Shown: in pieces, positions 47,936 to 55,636 of the stretch
Position numbering within the stretch: the first letter of the stretch is position 1
How the letters are laid out: the number at the start of each line of letters is the position of its first letter
Assembly (NCBI GenBank): GCA_016182905.1
Contig: JACPFR010000041.1
Coordinates: 1 to 64,000, forward strand
DNA length: 64,000 bases
Reading direction: 5' to 3'
Source: Elusimicrobiota bacterium
Lineage (GTDB): Bacteria; Elusimicrobiota; Elusimicrobia; UBA1565; UBA9628
Position numbers and translations under genes: made by a program
The notes under the pieces: model-generated
What the model was told of the DNA's origin: nothing
Seen by the model: only the letters and a program-made list of their open reading frames with translations
Databases searched by the model: none

Positions 47936-50487
47936 CAGTCCTTCATGGGCAAGGTGCGCCGGCGCTTGCCGTCGAACGCCCAGAGGGCGTTGGCCACGGC
48001 TCCGGCCGTCGGCACCAGGCCGATCTCGCCCACGCCCTTGGCGCCGTAAGGGCCGAGCGGGTCGGGGACCTCGACGGCGATGACGGTGAGCTTCGGGGTC
48101 TCCTTGGCGCGCAGCACGCCGCAGTCGCGCAGCTTCGTCGACTTCGGGCGGCCGTTCTCCATGACCAACTCCTCGCTGATCGCGTAGCCGAGGCCCATGT
48201 GGAGCGACCCCTCGATCTGGCCTTCGAACAAGGTCGGGTTCATGACCTTGCCCGCGTCATGGGCGGCGATGAGCTCTTCGACGCGGCCGTCCTCGTCGAC
48301 GACGGCGACCTGGGTCGCGTAGCTGTAGGAGTAATGGGTGACGATCGGCTTGCCGTGGGTGTCGTAGCCGGGCTTGGTGGTCCAGTCGCAGACCCACTTG
48401 CCGCGGTAGCGGCGTCCGGCCATCGCGGCGAGGCCGTCGCGCTTGAGGTCGCTCTTGAACGCCCTGCAGGCGTCGATGAGCGCGTTGCCGACGAGGCTCG
48501 TCGCGCGGGAGGCGGTGGTCATGCCCGCAGGGGCGCCGTCGCTCGTGCGCGCGCGCACGGAGAGCTTGTCCGGGGCCAGCCCCGTCTCGGAGCAGACGAC
48601 CTGCACCGCGATCGTATCCACGCCCTGGCCCATCTCGGTCCAGCCGTGGTGTATCTCGACGCGGCCGGCCGGGAGGACCACGAGCTCCACCTCGGAGAAA
48701 TCGGGCATGCCGTTGCCGATGCCGGTGTTCTTGATGCCGCAGCCGATTCCCGCGTGTTTCGCGGCCTGGAAGCGGTCCTTCACCGCCTCGAGCGTCGCGC
48801 GCACGCCGACGCCGCCGGTCAGAATCTGACCGGTCGAGGTGGTCAGGCCGTCGACCAGGGCGTTGTCCCAGCGGAACTGCCAGCGGTCGAATTTGCCTTT
48901 TTCGCAGAGCTCATCGACGGAACACTCCATCGCGAAGGTCGCTTGATTCGCGCCGAAGCCGCGCATCGCGCCGCAGGGGACGTTGTTGGTGATGACCGCC
49001 GTCGCCTCCACGTCGACATGGGGCACGCAGTAGCCGCCGGTGGAGTGTCCCGCGGCCCGCTCGAGGACCTTCATGCCCACGGACGCGTAGGCGCCGGAGT
49101 CGCCGTAGATGCGCGCATATAACGCTTTCAGCTTTCCGTCCTTCCCGCAGCCGAGTTTGTATTCCATCCGCAGCGGGTGACGCTTGGAGTGCATCAAAAT
49201 GGATTCTTCCCGGGTGATCTCGAGCTTGACGGGCTTGCCGAGGAGATGCGCCGCCAAGGCCGCCTGGCTTTGCGCGAGCATGTCTTCCTTCCCGCCGAAT
49301 CCGCCCCCGTTAGGCACCAGCACGACATCCACTTCCGTTTCTTCGACGTTGAGCATGGCCGCGAGCTGCTTGCGGTCCTCGTAAATCCCTTGGCTTTGGG
49401 TGTAGACGATGATCCGCCCGTCCTCGGGCAAGGCCAAGGCGGCCTCCGGCTCCATGTACGCGTGCTCGATCCACTGCGTCTGGTACACCGCCTCGTGAAC
49501 GAAGTCGCACTCGGCCAAGGCTTTTGTCGCGTCGCCCTTCTTGGCTTTCGAGACGCTCAATACGTTGCCTTTGGGCTGGAGTTTCGGGGCCCCCGGAGCG
49601 AGAGCCGAGGGCACGTCGAGGACAGGCGTGAGGACCTCGTACTCGACCTTCACGGCCTTCGCGGCGGCCTGGGCGTGGGCGCGGGTGTCGGCCACGACCA
49701 GGGCCAGCACGTCTCCCACGTAGCCGGTGATCTCTCCGGCGGCGACCATCACGGGCCAGTCCTGTATGATCGAACCCTGCAAACGGCGGCCCGGGATGTC
49801 GGCCGCGAGGAAGACCTTGGTCACGCCCGTCATGGCCGACGCGGCGGAGGTATCGATTTTGAGCACCTTCGCGCGGGGATGGTCGGAGAGGCGCACCGCC
49901 GCGTGGAGCATGCCGGGGACCGTCATGTCGGCCACGTACGGCCGGCGGCCCAGCACCGCGTCCTTGATGTCGTACTTGGGCAGGCGCGTGCCGACCGGGC
50001 CCGCTCCCTCGGGCGGCGCCGAGGGCTTGCCGGTGCGCAAGGTCTTCGCCGCGTCCGCGATCGAGGCGACGATCTTCTTGTAGCCGGTGCAGCGGCACAG
50101 ATGCTGGTTCAGGCCGCGCTCGATCTCGTCGTGCGTGGGCTCCGGAGTCTTCTTGACCAGGTTCCAGGCCCGCATCACGATGCCCGGGATGCAGAAGCCG
50201 CACTGCGCGCCGCCGTTGTGGGCGAAGGCGTCGGCGAAGGCGTCCTGCGCGGGCTTGCCCATGCCCTCGGTGGTGACGACCTCCTTGCCTTCGACCTGCT
50301 TCATCGCGGTCACGCAGGACAGCACGGCCTTGCCGCCGAGCTCGACGGTGCAGCAGCCGCAGGCGGCCTGGGGGGAGCAGCCGTCCTTGGCGGAGATGAC
50401 GCCTTCCTCGTCGCGCAGCCAGCGCAGCAGCGAGCCCTCGGGCGCTCCTTTATATTCCTTCTCGACGCCGTTGAGCTTGAACTTCAT
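47935..50487 (-). CDS. Selenium-dependent xanthine dehydrogenase-type molybdenum hydroxylase
   Basis: 850 residues. The N-terminal 2Fe-2S domain is SAKDGCSPQAACGCC. The second 2Fe-2S domain has QCGFCIPG and QHLCRCTGYKK. It is fused directly to the molybdopterin domains (GGGFGGKEDMLAQ, GAMRGFGANQATFA, YGAKGVGEIGLVP with the catalytic Glu). There is no FAD domain. This fused layout and the neighbours fit the Se-dependent XDH family, in which a labile non-Sec selenium ligand occupies Mo; that ligand cannot be read from DNA. It hydroxylates purine-like rings. Start ATG 50487 overlaps the PLP lyase stop. Confidence 0.85.
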   Translation of the reverse strand: MKFKLNGVEKEYKGAPEGSLLRWLRDEEGVISAKDGCSPQAACGCCTVELGGKAVLSCVTAMKQVEGKEVVTTEGMGKPAQDAFADAFAHNGGAQCGFCIPGIVMRAWNLVKKTPEPTHDEIERGLNQHLCRCTGYKKIVASIADAAKTLRTGKPSAPPEGAGPVGTRLPKYDIKDAVLGRRPYVADMTVPGMLHAAVRLSDHPRAKVLKIDTSAASAMTGVTKVFLAADIPGRRLQGSIIQDWPVMVAAGEITGYVGDVLALVVADTRAHAQAAAKAVKVEYEVLTPVLDVPSALAPGAPKLQPKGNVLSVSKAKKGDATKALAECDFVHEAVYQTQWIEHAYMEPEAALALPEDGRIIVYTQSQGIYEDRKQLAAMLNVEETEVDVVLVPNGGGFGGKEDMLAQSQAALAAHLLGKPVKLEITREESILMHSKRHPLRMEYKLGCGKDGKLKALYARIYGDSGAYASVGMKVLERAAGHSTGGYCVPHVDVEATAVITNNVPCGAMRGFGANQATFAMECSVDELCEKGKFDRWQFRWDNALVDGLTTSTGQILTGGVGVRATLEAVKDRFQAAKHAGIGCGIKNTGIGNGMPDFSEVELVVLPAGRVEIHHGWTEMGQGVDTIAVQVVCSETGLAPDKLSVRARTSDGAPAGMTTASRATSLVGNALIDACRAFKSDLKRDGLAAMAGRRYRGKWVCDWTTKPGYDTHGKPIVTHYSYSYATQVAVVDEDGRVEELIAAHDAGKVMNPTLFEGQIEGSLHMGLGYAISEELVMENGRPKSTKLRDCGVLRAKETPKLTVIAVEVPDPLGPYGAKGVGEIGLVPTAGAVANALWAFDGKRRRTLPMKD

Positions 50488-51929
50488 CAGTCGAGGCCGG
50501 TCCTCGCGTTGAACTCTCCGATGAGCTTGTCCCACTCCTTCGCGCTCGCGAACGTCTCGGCCCAGAACTCGGGGTCCCACAGGCGGCGCAGCTCGTCGGA
50601 GGTCCGTCCCTGCTGCTCGACCCAGGTGAAGTACTTGAGGTTGTGCAGGGCCTTGCGGTCGCGGTAGTTCAGCTCGCGCAGGTTGTCCGTGTTCGCCCCG
50701 CGCATGCGGCGGTCCATGTCCATCGCCGCCTGCAACGGCGTGTACTTGCCATGGGCCTCCTCGAGCTCGACGAGTCGGGAGCCGTACAGGTCCACCGAGT
50801 CGGTGAAGATGGTGAACACGACGTCGTCCTTGCCGAGCTCGTAGTACTTGGCGAGCTTGACGGCGGAGAGCATGTTGGAGATGCCGGAGATGCCGAGCAG
50901 GCCCAGGTTCTCCACGGCGGCTTTGTCCACGCCCTCGGTGAGCAGGTGCTTGCGGCCCGCGGGGTCGTTGAACAGGCGCAGCAGGCGCATGCAGTCCTCG
51001 TCGTCGATGGCGACGACCATGTCGGTGTTGCGCACGTTGTGCACCCAGGGGATGTGCTTGTCGCCGATGCCCTCGATGCGGTGCTCGCCGAAGCCGTTCA
51101 TGAACAAGGTCGGGCACTGCTGGGCCTCGGAGGCGGCCACGCGCACCGCCGGGAACTTCGTGCGCAGGTAGTCGCCGGCGGCGATGGTGCCCGCCGAGCC
51201 GGTGGCGGAGACGTAGCCCGCCAGGCGGCCGTTCTTGCCCTTCACCTTCTCGAAGACTTCCTCGATCGCCCCGCCGGTCACGTGGTAGTGCCAGGTCGGG
51301 TTGCCGAACTCCTCGAACTGGTTGAAGATCACGCAGTCCTTGCGCGTCTTCTTGATCTCCCAGCATTTATCGTAAATCTCTTTGACGTTGGATTCCGTTC
51401 CGGGCGTCGCGATGACCTCGGCCCCGATGGACTTGAGCCACGCGAAGCGCTCCTTGCTCATGCCCTCGGGCAGGATCGCCACGGCGGTGCAGCCGAGCAA
51501 AGCGCTGTCGAACGCCCCGCCGCGGCAGTAGTTGCCCGTCGAAGGCCACACCGCTTTCTGGGACGTGGGATCGAACTCTCCCGTCACGAGGCGGGGGGCG
51601 AGGCAGGAGAAGGCCGCGCCGACCTTATGGGCGCCGGTGGGGAAGTGCTTCCCGACGAGGCCGATGACGCGGGCGTCGATGCCGGTGATCGACTTCGGTA
51701 TCTCGAGATAGTTCACGCCGCCGAAGAGGCCGGTCTTGGCGTCGTTCTTCCAGGTGATGCGGAACAGGTTGGCCGGGTCGAGGTCGTTCATGCCGACCTT
51801 CTTGAGGCGGGCGTGGGCCGAGGCGGGAGCCTTGGAGGGATCCTTCATCTGCGCGAAGGTGGGGATGACGACGCCGCGCTCCTTGCACAGCTTGGCCGTC
51901 TTCTTCAGCACCGCTTCGTTGATCTTCAT
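50487..51929 (-). CDS. Fold-type II PLP enzyme, TrpB/cysteine-synthase-like lyase
   Basis: 480 residues. GKHFPTGAHKVGAAFSCL contains the likely PLP lysine in a TrpB-like context (TGAHK). VWPSTGNYCRGGAFDSALLG is the substrate/phosphate region, and SATGSAGTIAAGDYL is a Gly-rich PLP-phosphate loop. It should catalyse beta-elimination or replacement on an amino acid. In the E. coli locus the PLP enzyme is diaminopropionate ammonia-lyase (YgeX); this protein differs clearly in sequence, so it may replace that step or do another. GGAG lies 5 nt before ATG 51929. Confidence 0.7.
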   Translation of the reverse strand: MKINEAVLKKTAKLCKERGVVIPTFAQMKDPSKAPASAHARLKKVGMNDLDPANLFRITWKNDAKTGLFGGVNYLEIPKSITGIDARVIGLVGKHFPTGAHKVGAAFSCLAPRLVTGEFDPTSQKAVWPSTGNYCRGGAFDSALLGCTAVAILPEGMSKERFAWLKSIGAEVIATPGTESNVKEIYDKCWEIKKTRKDCVIFNQFEEFGNPTWHYHVTGGAIEEVFEKVKGKNGRLAGYVSATGSAGTIAAGDYLRTKFPAVRVAASEAQQCPTLFMNGFGEHRIEGIGDKHIPWVHNVRNTDMVVAIDDEDCMRLLRLFNDPAGRKHLLTEGVDKAAVENLGLLGISGISNMLSAVKLAKYYELGKDDVVFTIFTDSVDLYGSRLVELEEAHGKYTPLQAAMDMDRRMRGANTDNLRELNYRDRKALHNLKYFTWVEQQGRTSDELRRLWDPEFWAETFASAKEWDKLIGEFNARTGLD

Positions 51930-51946
51930 GGATCTCCCTGACGCAG

Positions 51947-51982
51947 CTGTTTCCGGAAACAGTCGACTGACGGTACCGTCAG
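51947..51982. repeat. Three overlapping palindromes: CTGTTTCCGGAAACAG, CAGTCGACTG, CTGACGGTACCGTCAG
   Basis: Perfect palindromes at 51947-51962 (16 bp), 51960-51969 (10 bp) and 51967-51982 (16 bp) share ends and fill almost the whole gap between the threonine-synthase-like and PLP-lyase genes. The first is identical to the core of the palindrome at 10608-10627. In RNA they would form two consecutive hairpins; as DNA they could bind a dimeric regulator. Confidence 0.75.
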
Positions 51983-51983
51983 T

Positions 51984-53222
51984 TTAAGAAATCTTCTCGC
52001 GAGCGGCCACGCGCCGGACCGAGGCCATGCTCGTCCCCACCTCGTGTGGCCGTCCCGCCGCCTTCATCGCGCTGCCGACGTCCTTCAAGCCGCTGCCCGT
52101 GATCACGATCACCGCCGTGTCGTTCTCGCGGACCTTTCCCGACGCCGCGCACTTGGCCAGGCCGGCGTAGGCGGCCGCTCCGGCCGGCTCGGCGAAAACG
52201 CCGGCGCCCCGGGCGACCGCCGGTATCGCGGCGAGTATCTCGCGGTCGGTCACGGTCACGGCGAAGCCGTCGGACTGCTTGAGGGCATGGACGGCGGCCG
52301 CGCCGTCGCGGGGGATGCTCACCGAGATGCTGTCAGCAACAGTCCTGCCACTCGCCGCGCGGATGGGGCCGCCGGATCTCCAGGCGTCCGCGACGGCCGC
52401 GCTGCCCTCGGCCTGCACGGCGACCATCCGGGGCAGACTGTCGATGAGGCCGAGCGCGTGGAATTCGGCGAAGCCTTTCCAGAGGCCGCTGATGATGTTC
52501 CCGTCTCCGACGGAGACGAACACGAGATCGGGGACCTTCCAATCCAGCTGCTCGCAGATCTCGAAGGCGCAGGTCTTCTTGCCCTCGCGGGTGAAGGGGT
52601 TGTAGCCGGTGTTGCGGTTGTACCAGCCGAACTCGTCGCAGGCCTGGCGGCACAGGTCGAAGGCCTGGTCGTAGGTGCCGTCCACGCTGAGGACGGTCGC
52701 CCCGAAGACGAGGAGCTGGGCCAGCTTGGCGGGGGGCGCGGTCCGGGGCACGAAGATGACGGGCTTGGTCTCGCGCTGGGCCATCATGCAGGCCAAGGAC
52801 GCGGCGGCGTTCCCGGTCGAGGCGCCGGCGACGGTCTTCTCTCCGGTCTCGAAGGCGCGCGCCGCGACGACGGCGCTCGCCCGGTCTTTGAAGGAGGCCG
52901 ACGGGTTGCGGCCGTCGTCCTTCAGGTACAGGTGCTTAAGCCCGAGTCCGGCGCCGAGCTTTCGGGCGTGGTAGAGAGGCGTCCAGCCGGCGGACACGGG
53001 CGGAATTCCCGTTCTGCCGTCGAGCGGCAGGATGTCGAGGTAGCGCCAGAGGCTGCGCTCCGGATCGGCCTTCAGCGACTTCCGGCCTATCCGTTTTCGA
53101 AGGGCCTTGTGATCATAGACGACCGAGAGGTTCCCGCCGCAGCGCGGGCAGACGTATTTCGCGTCGGACAGGCCGCACTGCGACCCGCACGCGACGCAGC
53201 GGAATCCCTCGATCTTCTTCAT
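51984..53222 (-). CDS. thrC: Threonine synthase-like PLP enzyme with N-terminal zinc ribbon
   Basis: 412 residues. FRCVACGSQCGL and KYVCPRCGG form an N-terminal zinc-ribbon-like part. NPSASFKDRASAV holds the PLP lysine, ASTGNAAASLACM the substrate loop, and VSVGDGNIISGLWKGF the phosphate loop; all are typical of threonine synthase (O-phosphohomoserine to threonine). Because it sits at the head of the Se-hydroxylase operon and threonine synthase relatives have varied substrates, a catabolic role (for example beta-elimination) is possible. GAGAGG lies just before ATG 53222. Confidence 0.75.
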   Translation of the reverse strand: MKKIEGFRCVACGSQCGLSDAKYVCPRCGGNLSVVYDHKALRKRIGRKSLKADPERSLWRYLDILPLDGRTGIPPVSAGWTPLYHARKLGAGLGLKHLYLKDDGRNPSASFKDRASAVVAARAFETGEKTVAGASTGNAAASLACMMAQRETKPVIFVPRTAPPAKLAQLLVFGATVLSVDGTYDQAFDLCRQACDEFGWYNRNTGYNPFTREGKKTCAFEICEQLDWKVPDLVFVSVGDGNIISGLWKGFAEFHALGLIDSLPRMVAVQAEGSAAVADAWRSGGPIRAASGRTVADSISVSIPRDGAAAVHALKQSDGFAVTVTDREILAAIPAVARGAGVFAEPAGAAAYAGLAKCAASGKVRENDTAVIVITGSGLKDVGSAMKAAGRPHEVGTSMASVRRVAAREKIS

Positions 53223-53249
53223 GACCTCTCGACGACGGTGCGGCTCGCG

Positions 53250-53939
53250 CTACTTGACGAGGACGGCGTCCTCGAGGGCCACGGGGAACTTGTACATCCC
53301 TCCGAGGTCCTTGTTGAGCACGACCTTGCCCTTCACGGTGATGACCTGGCCGACGGCGGACTCGTCCTTGAGGATGACCGTCAGGTCGTCGCTGCCGTCC
53401 TTCGCCTTGCCGGAGCCGTCGCGCAGATGGGCCCAGTTGCGCTCGAGGATGCCGGAGTTGTACTTGACGACCTTGCCGGCGACGGCGACTTCCTTGCCGG
53501 CGAGGGCGGCCTTCTGCGCGTAGACCTCGCCGATGGTGCGGCCGTCGGGGCCGGCTGCCTTCTCCACCTTGATCGGGCCCTTCACCTCGGCGCGGCCGCC
53601 GTGCGCGCCCGCGGGCGCGCCCTTCGAGGCTCCGGCGTGCGGGTCCGCGGGGGCCGCGGCGTCGCCGAGGGTGCCGAACGCGATGACGTCGAACTTGCGC
53701 TTCAGGGACGGGCTCTCGAAATCCCGCATGTCCATCGCGTTGGTCACGGTCGCCGCGGCGCCCTTCTTGACGGTCGCCTTGGCGACGGCGGCCCATTTCT
53801 TCTCGCCGGCGGGGGTCTTGATGAGCAGATAGGTGTAGCCGCCGGCGTCCATGGTCTCGACCACGGTGCCGGTCAGGTCGCCGGCCGAGGCGAGGGGGAA
53901 GAGGGCGATCACGGCGAAGACGGCCAGAAGAAGTTTCAT
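53250..53939 (-). CDS. Periplasmic OB-fold protein of the cytochrome locus
   Basis: 229 residues. A signal peptide (MKLLLAVFAVIALFPLASA) is followed by a small beta-rich domain (LTGTVVETMDAGGYTYLLIK) and a C-terminal OB-fold (GEVYAQKAALAGKEVAVAG, then SGILERNWAHLRDGSG and DLTVILKDESAVGQVITVKG). Similar proteins occur beside multiheme cytochromes in metal-reducing bacteria; their role is not established. ATG 53939 has GGAGG 5 nt upstream. A His/Pro-rich linker (PHAGASKGAPAGAHGG) may bind metal. Confidence 0.7.
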   Translation of the reverse strand: MKLLLAVFAVIALFPLASAGDLTGTVVETMDAGGYTYLLIKTPAGEKKWAAVAKATVKKGAAATVTNAMDMRDFESPSLKRKFDVIAFGTLGDAAAPADPHAGASKGAPAGAHGGRAEVKGPIKVEKAAGPDGRTIGEVYAQKAALAGKEVAVAGKVVKYNSGILERNWAHLRDGSGKAKDGSDDLTVILKDESAVGQVITVKGKVVLNKDLGGMYKFPVALEDAVLVK

Positions 53940-53989
53940 TGAGTCCTCCACGGGATTATAGCGGCATCATAGCAATCGGAGCGGGCGTC

Positions 53990-55630
53990 TCATAGCGTGC
54001 GGGACAAGGTGACGCTGATGTGGGAAAACGACGACGGCAAGGGGGTGGCGGTGTAGGTGTATTTGAGGGCGAGGCTGGTCTTGCCCATGGCGTAGGTCAG
54101 GCCGGCGGTCGTCGTATACTGCTCGATCGCGGCGAAGCTCGCGTCGGCGTTCAGGCTCAGGCCCCAGAGCGTCGCGTAAGTCAGCGCGCCGGTGAGGTGC
54201 TTCGAGTCGTAGACCGTCCCCTCGGTAGTCCGGGTCTCGCTGAAGCTTGCCCCCAGGCTGGTGTTCAGGCGCGGGGCGGGCGTGGCGGAGGCGTTCAAGT
54301 TTACCTGGTCGCTGTCCGATCCGCCTCCCGTGGCGTAGGAGCGGTCGCGCGCGTGGTCGTAGCGCAAGGTGGTCTCGCCGCCGCCGTATCGGCGGGTGCC
54401 GCCCAGGCCGGCGCGGCTGCTGCGGTGGCCGGCCGGGGCGTCCGCGGTCAGCGGGATGGATTCGTTGGTGTTCAGGTCGGCGAAGAAGTTGAGCGTCTTG
54501 CGGGGCCTGAGGTCCAATCGGGTTCCCAGGGAATCGCCCAGGGAGGCGGCGCCCGAGGCCGAGCGAGACCATCCCGCGAACCCGTTGAAGGCCGTCAGAA
54601 GCTTCCCCTCGCGGAAGGCGAGGCTGAGATAGGGGGAGACGCTGGCCCGGCGCGTCGCCAGGCCGCGGCCGGAGGCCCCCGCCGCCGTGGAGTTGACGAA
54701 GTTGCCGCGCCGGACGGGACGGCTGCTGGTGATGAGCATGGAATGAGACATGTCGTGGGTCCTTCGCAGGAGGTCCCGCCGCGAGTCGTTGGTGTAGTTG
54801 AGCGAGTGCTTCCAGGCCCCGGCCCTGACGTCGTTCGTCCTCAGGCTGACGAAATTGGAGAGCGATTTCGACTTTGTCGCGCCGTCGGTCGCGAAGCGCA
54901 GGTATTCCGTGTGCAAGGTCAGGTACTGCAGCCGAAGACGCTTGAGATTGCTCAGGCCGTAGTCGAGGGAGCCTCTCTGAGTCGTCGCGAGAGGGGAGGG
55001 CAGGACGGCGCCGGGGTCCTCGGTCCGCTGGCGCTCCTGATTGAGGCGCAAGCGCAGGCCCCGCAGCTGGTAGGAGAGGTCTTCGCTCATGAGGGTCTGG
55101 CGCTGATCGGTGGAGACGTCTCCGAAGGCGTTCTTGATCCGGTTGTATTGCCTGTTGGCGTTGATCGCGGGAAGGCGGGGCAACGAGAGGCCGGTGCTGT
55201 ACCCCCAGAAATTATTCGTGTATCTGCTCTCGGGGCTGCCCAGGTATTTCGTGCTCTGGACCGAGTAGTTGGGAGCGAAGCGGACATAGCGCCGGACGTC
55301 GTGATGGAATAAGTCCAGCGAGGCGTTGCCGCCGATGACGCGCTGGCCGGTCGCGCCGGTATTCACCGTGGAGTTGATGTTGGAGCCCTCGGAGTATTCT
55401 CCGCCGGCGGCGAAGGTTCCTAAGTAGGGGTGCAGCAGGTTCCCGCTGAGGTTCAGGCCGTAGGCCTGGCCCCAGGAGGAGAAGCGCCCCCTCCCGGAAG
55501 GGTCCCGGGTCGTGATGTCGTTGAAGTTCCAGCTCATCGATCCCGAGCGCGTGAGCGCGCGCGCCGGTCCCCCCGCCAGATTCAGCAGAAGGACCAAAGC
55601 GGCTGCCCGGCTCCGGTGCGACCGCGGCAT
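53990..55630 (-). CDS. Outer-membrane beta-barrel protein of the cytochrome locus
   Basis: 546 residues. A signal peptide (AAALVLLLNLAGGPARA) precedes alternating hydrophobic/polar strands rich in Asn, Ser, Arg, Tyr and Thr with strand-like repeats (SWNFNDITTRDPSGRG, GLRLRLNQERQRTEDPG, NLKRLRLQYLTLHTEYLRF). The layout recalls the porins of porin-cytochrome conduits. The C-terminus is SVTLSRTL, not the usual aromatic end. Six bases after the multiheme cytochrome gene, so a conduit role is plausible. No named family recognised. Confidence 0.65.
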   Translation of the reverse strand: MPRSHRSRAAALVLLLNLAGGPARALTRSGSMSWNFNDITTRDPSGRGRFSSWGQAYGLNLSGNLLHPYLGTFAAGGEYSEGSNINSTVNTGATGQRVIGGNASLDLFHHDVRRYVRFAPNYSVQSTKYLGSPESRYTNNFWGYSTGLSLPRLPAINANRQYNRIKNAFGDVSTDQRQTLMSEDLSYQLRGLRLRLNQERQRTEDPGAVLPSPLATTQRGSLDYGLSNLKRLRLQYLTLHTEYLRFATDGATKSKSLSNFVSLRTNDVRAGAWKHSLNYTNDSRRDLLRRTHDMSHSMLITSSRPVRRGNFVNSTAAGASGRGLATRRASVSPYLSLAFREGKLLTAFNGFAGWSRSASGAASLGDSLGTRLDLRPRKTLNFFADLNTNESIPLTADAPAGHRSSRAGLGGTRRYGGGETTLRYDHARDRSYATGGGSDSDQVNLNASATPAPRLNTSLGASFSETRTTEGTVYDSKHLTGALTYATLWGLSLNADASFAAIEQYTTTAGLTYAMGKTSLALKYTYTATPLPSSFSHISVTLSRTL

Positions 55631-55636
55631 AAGCTC

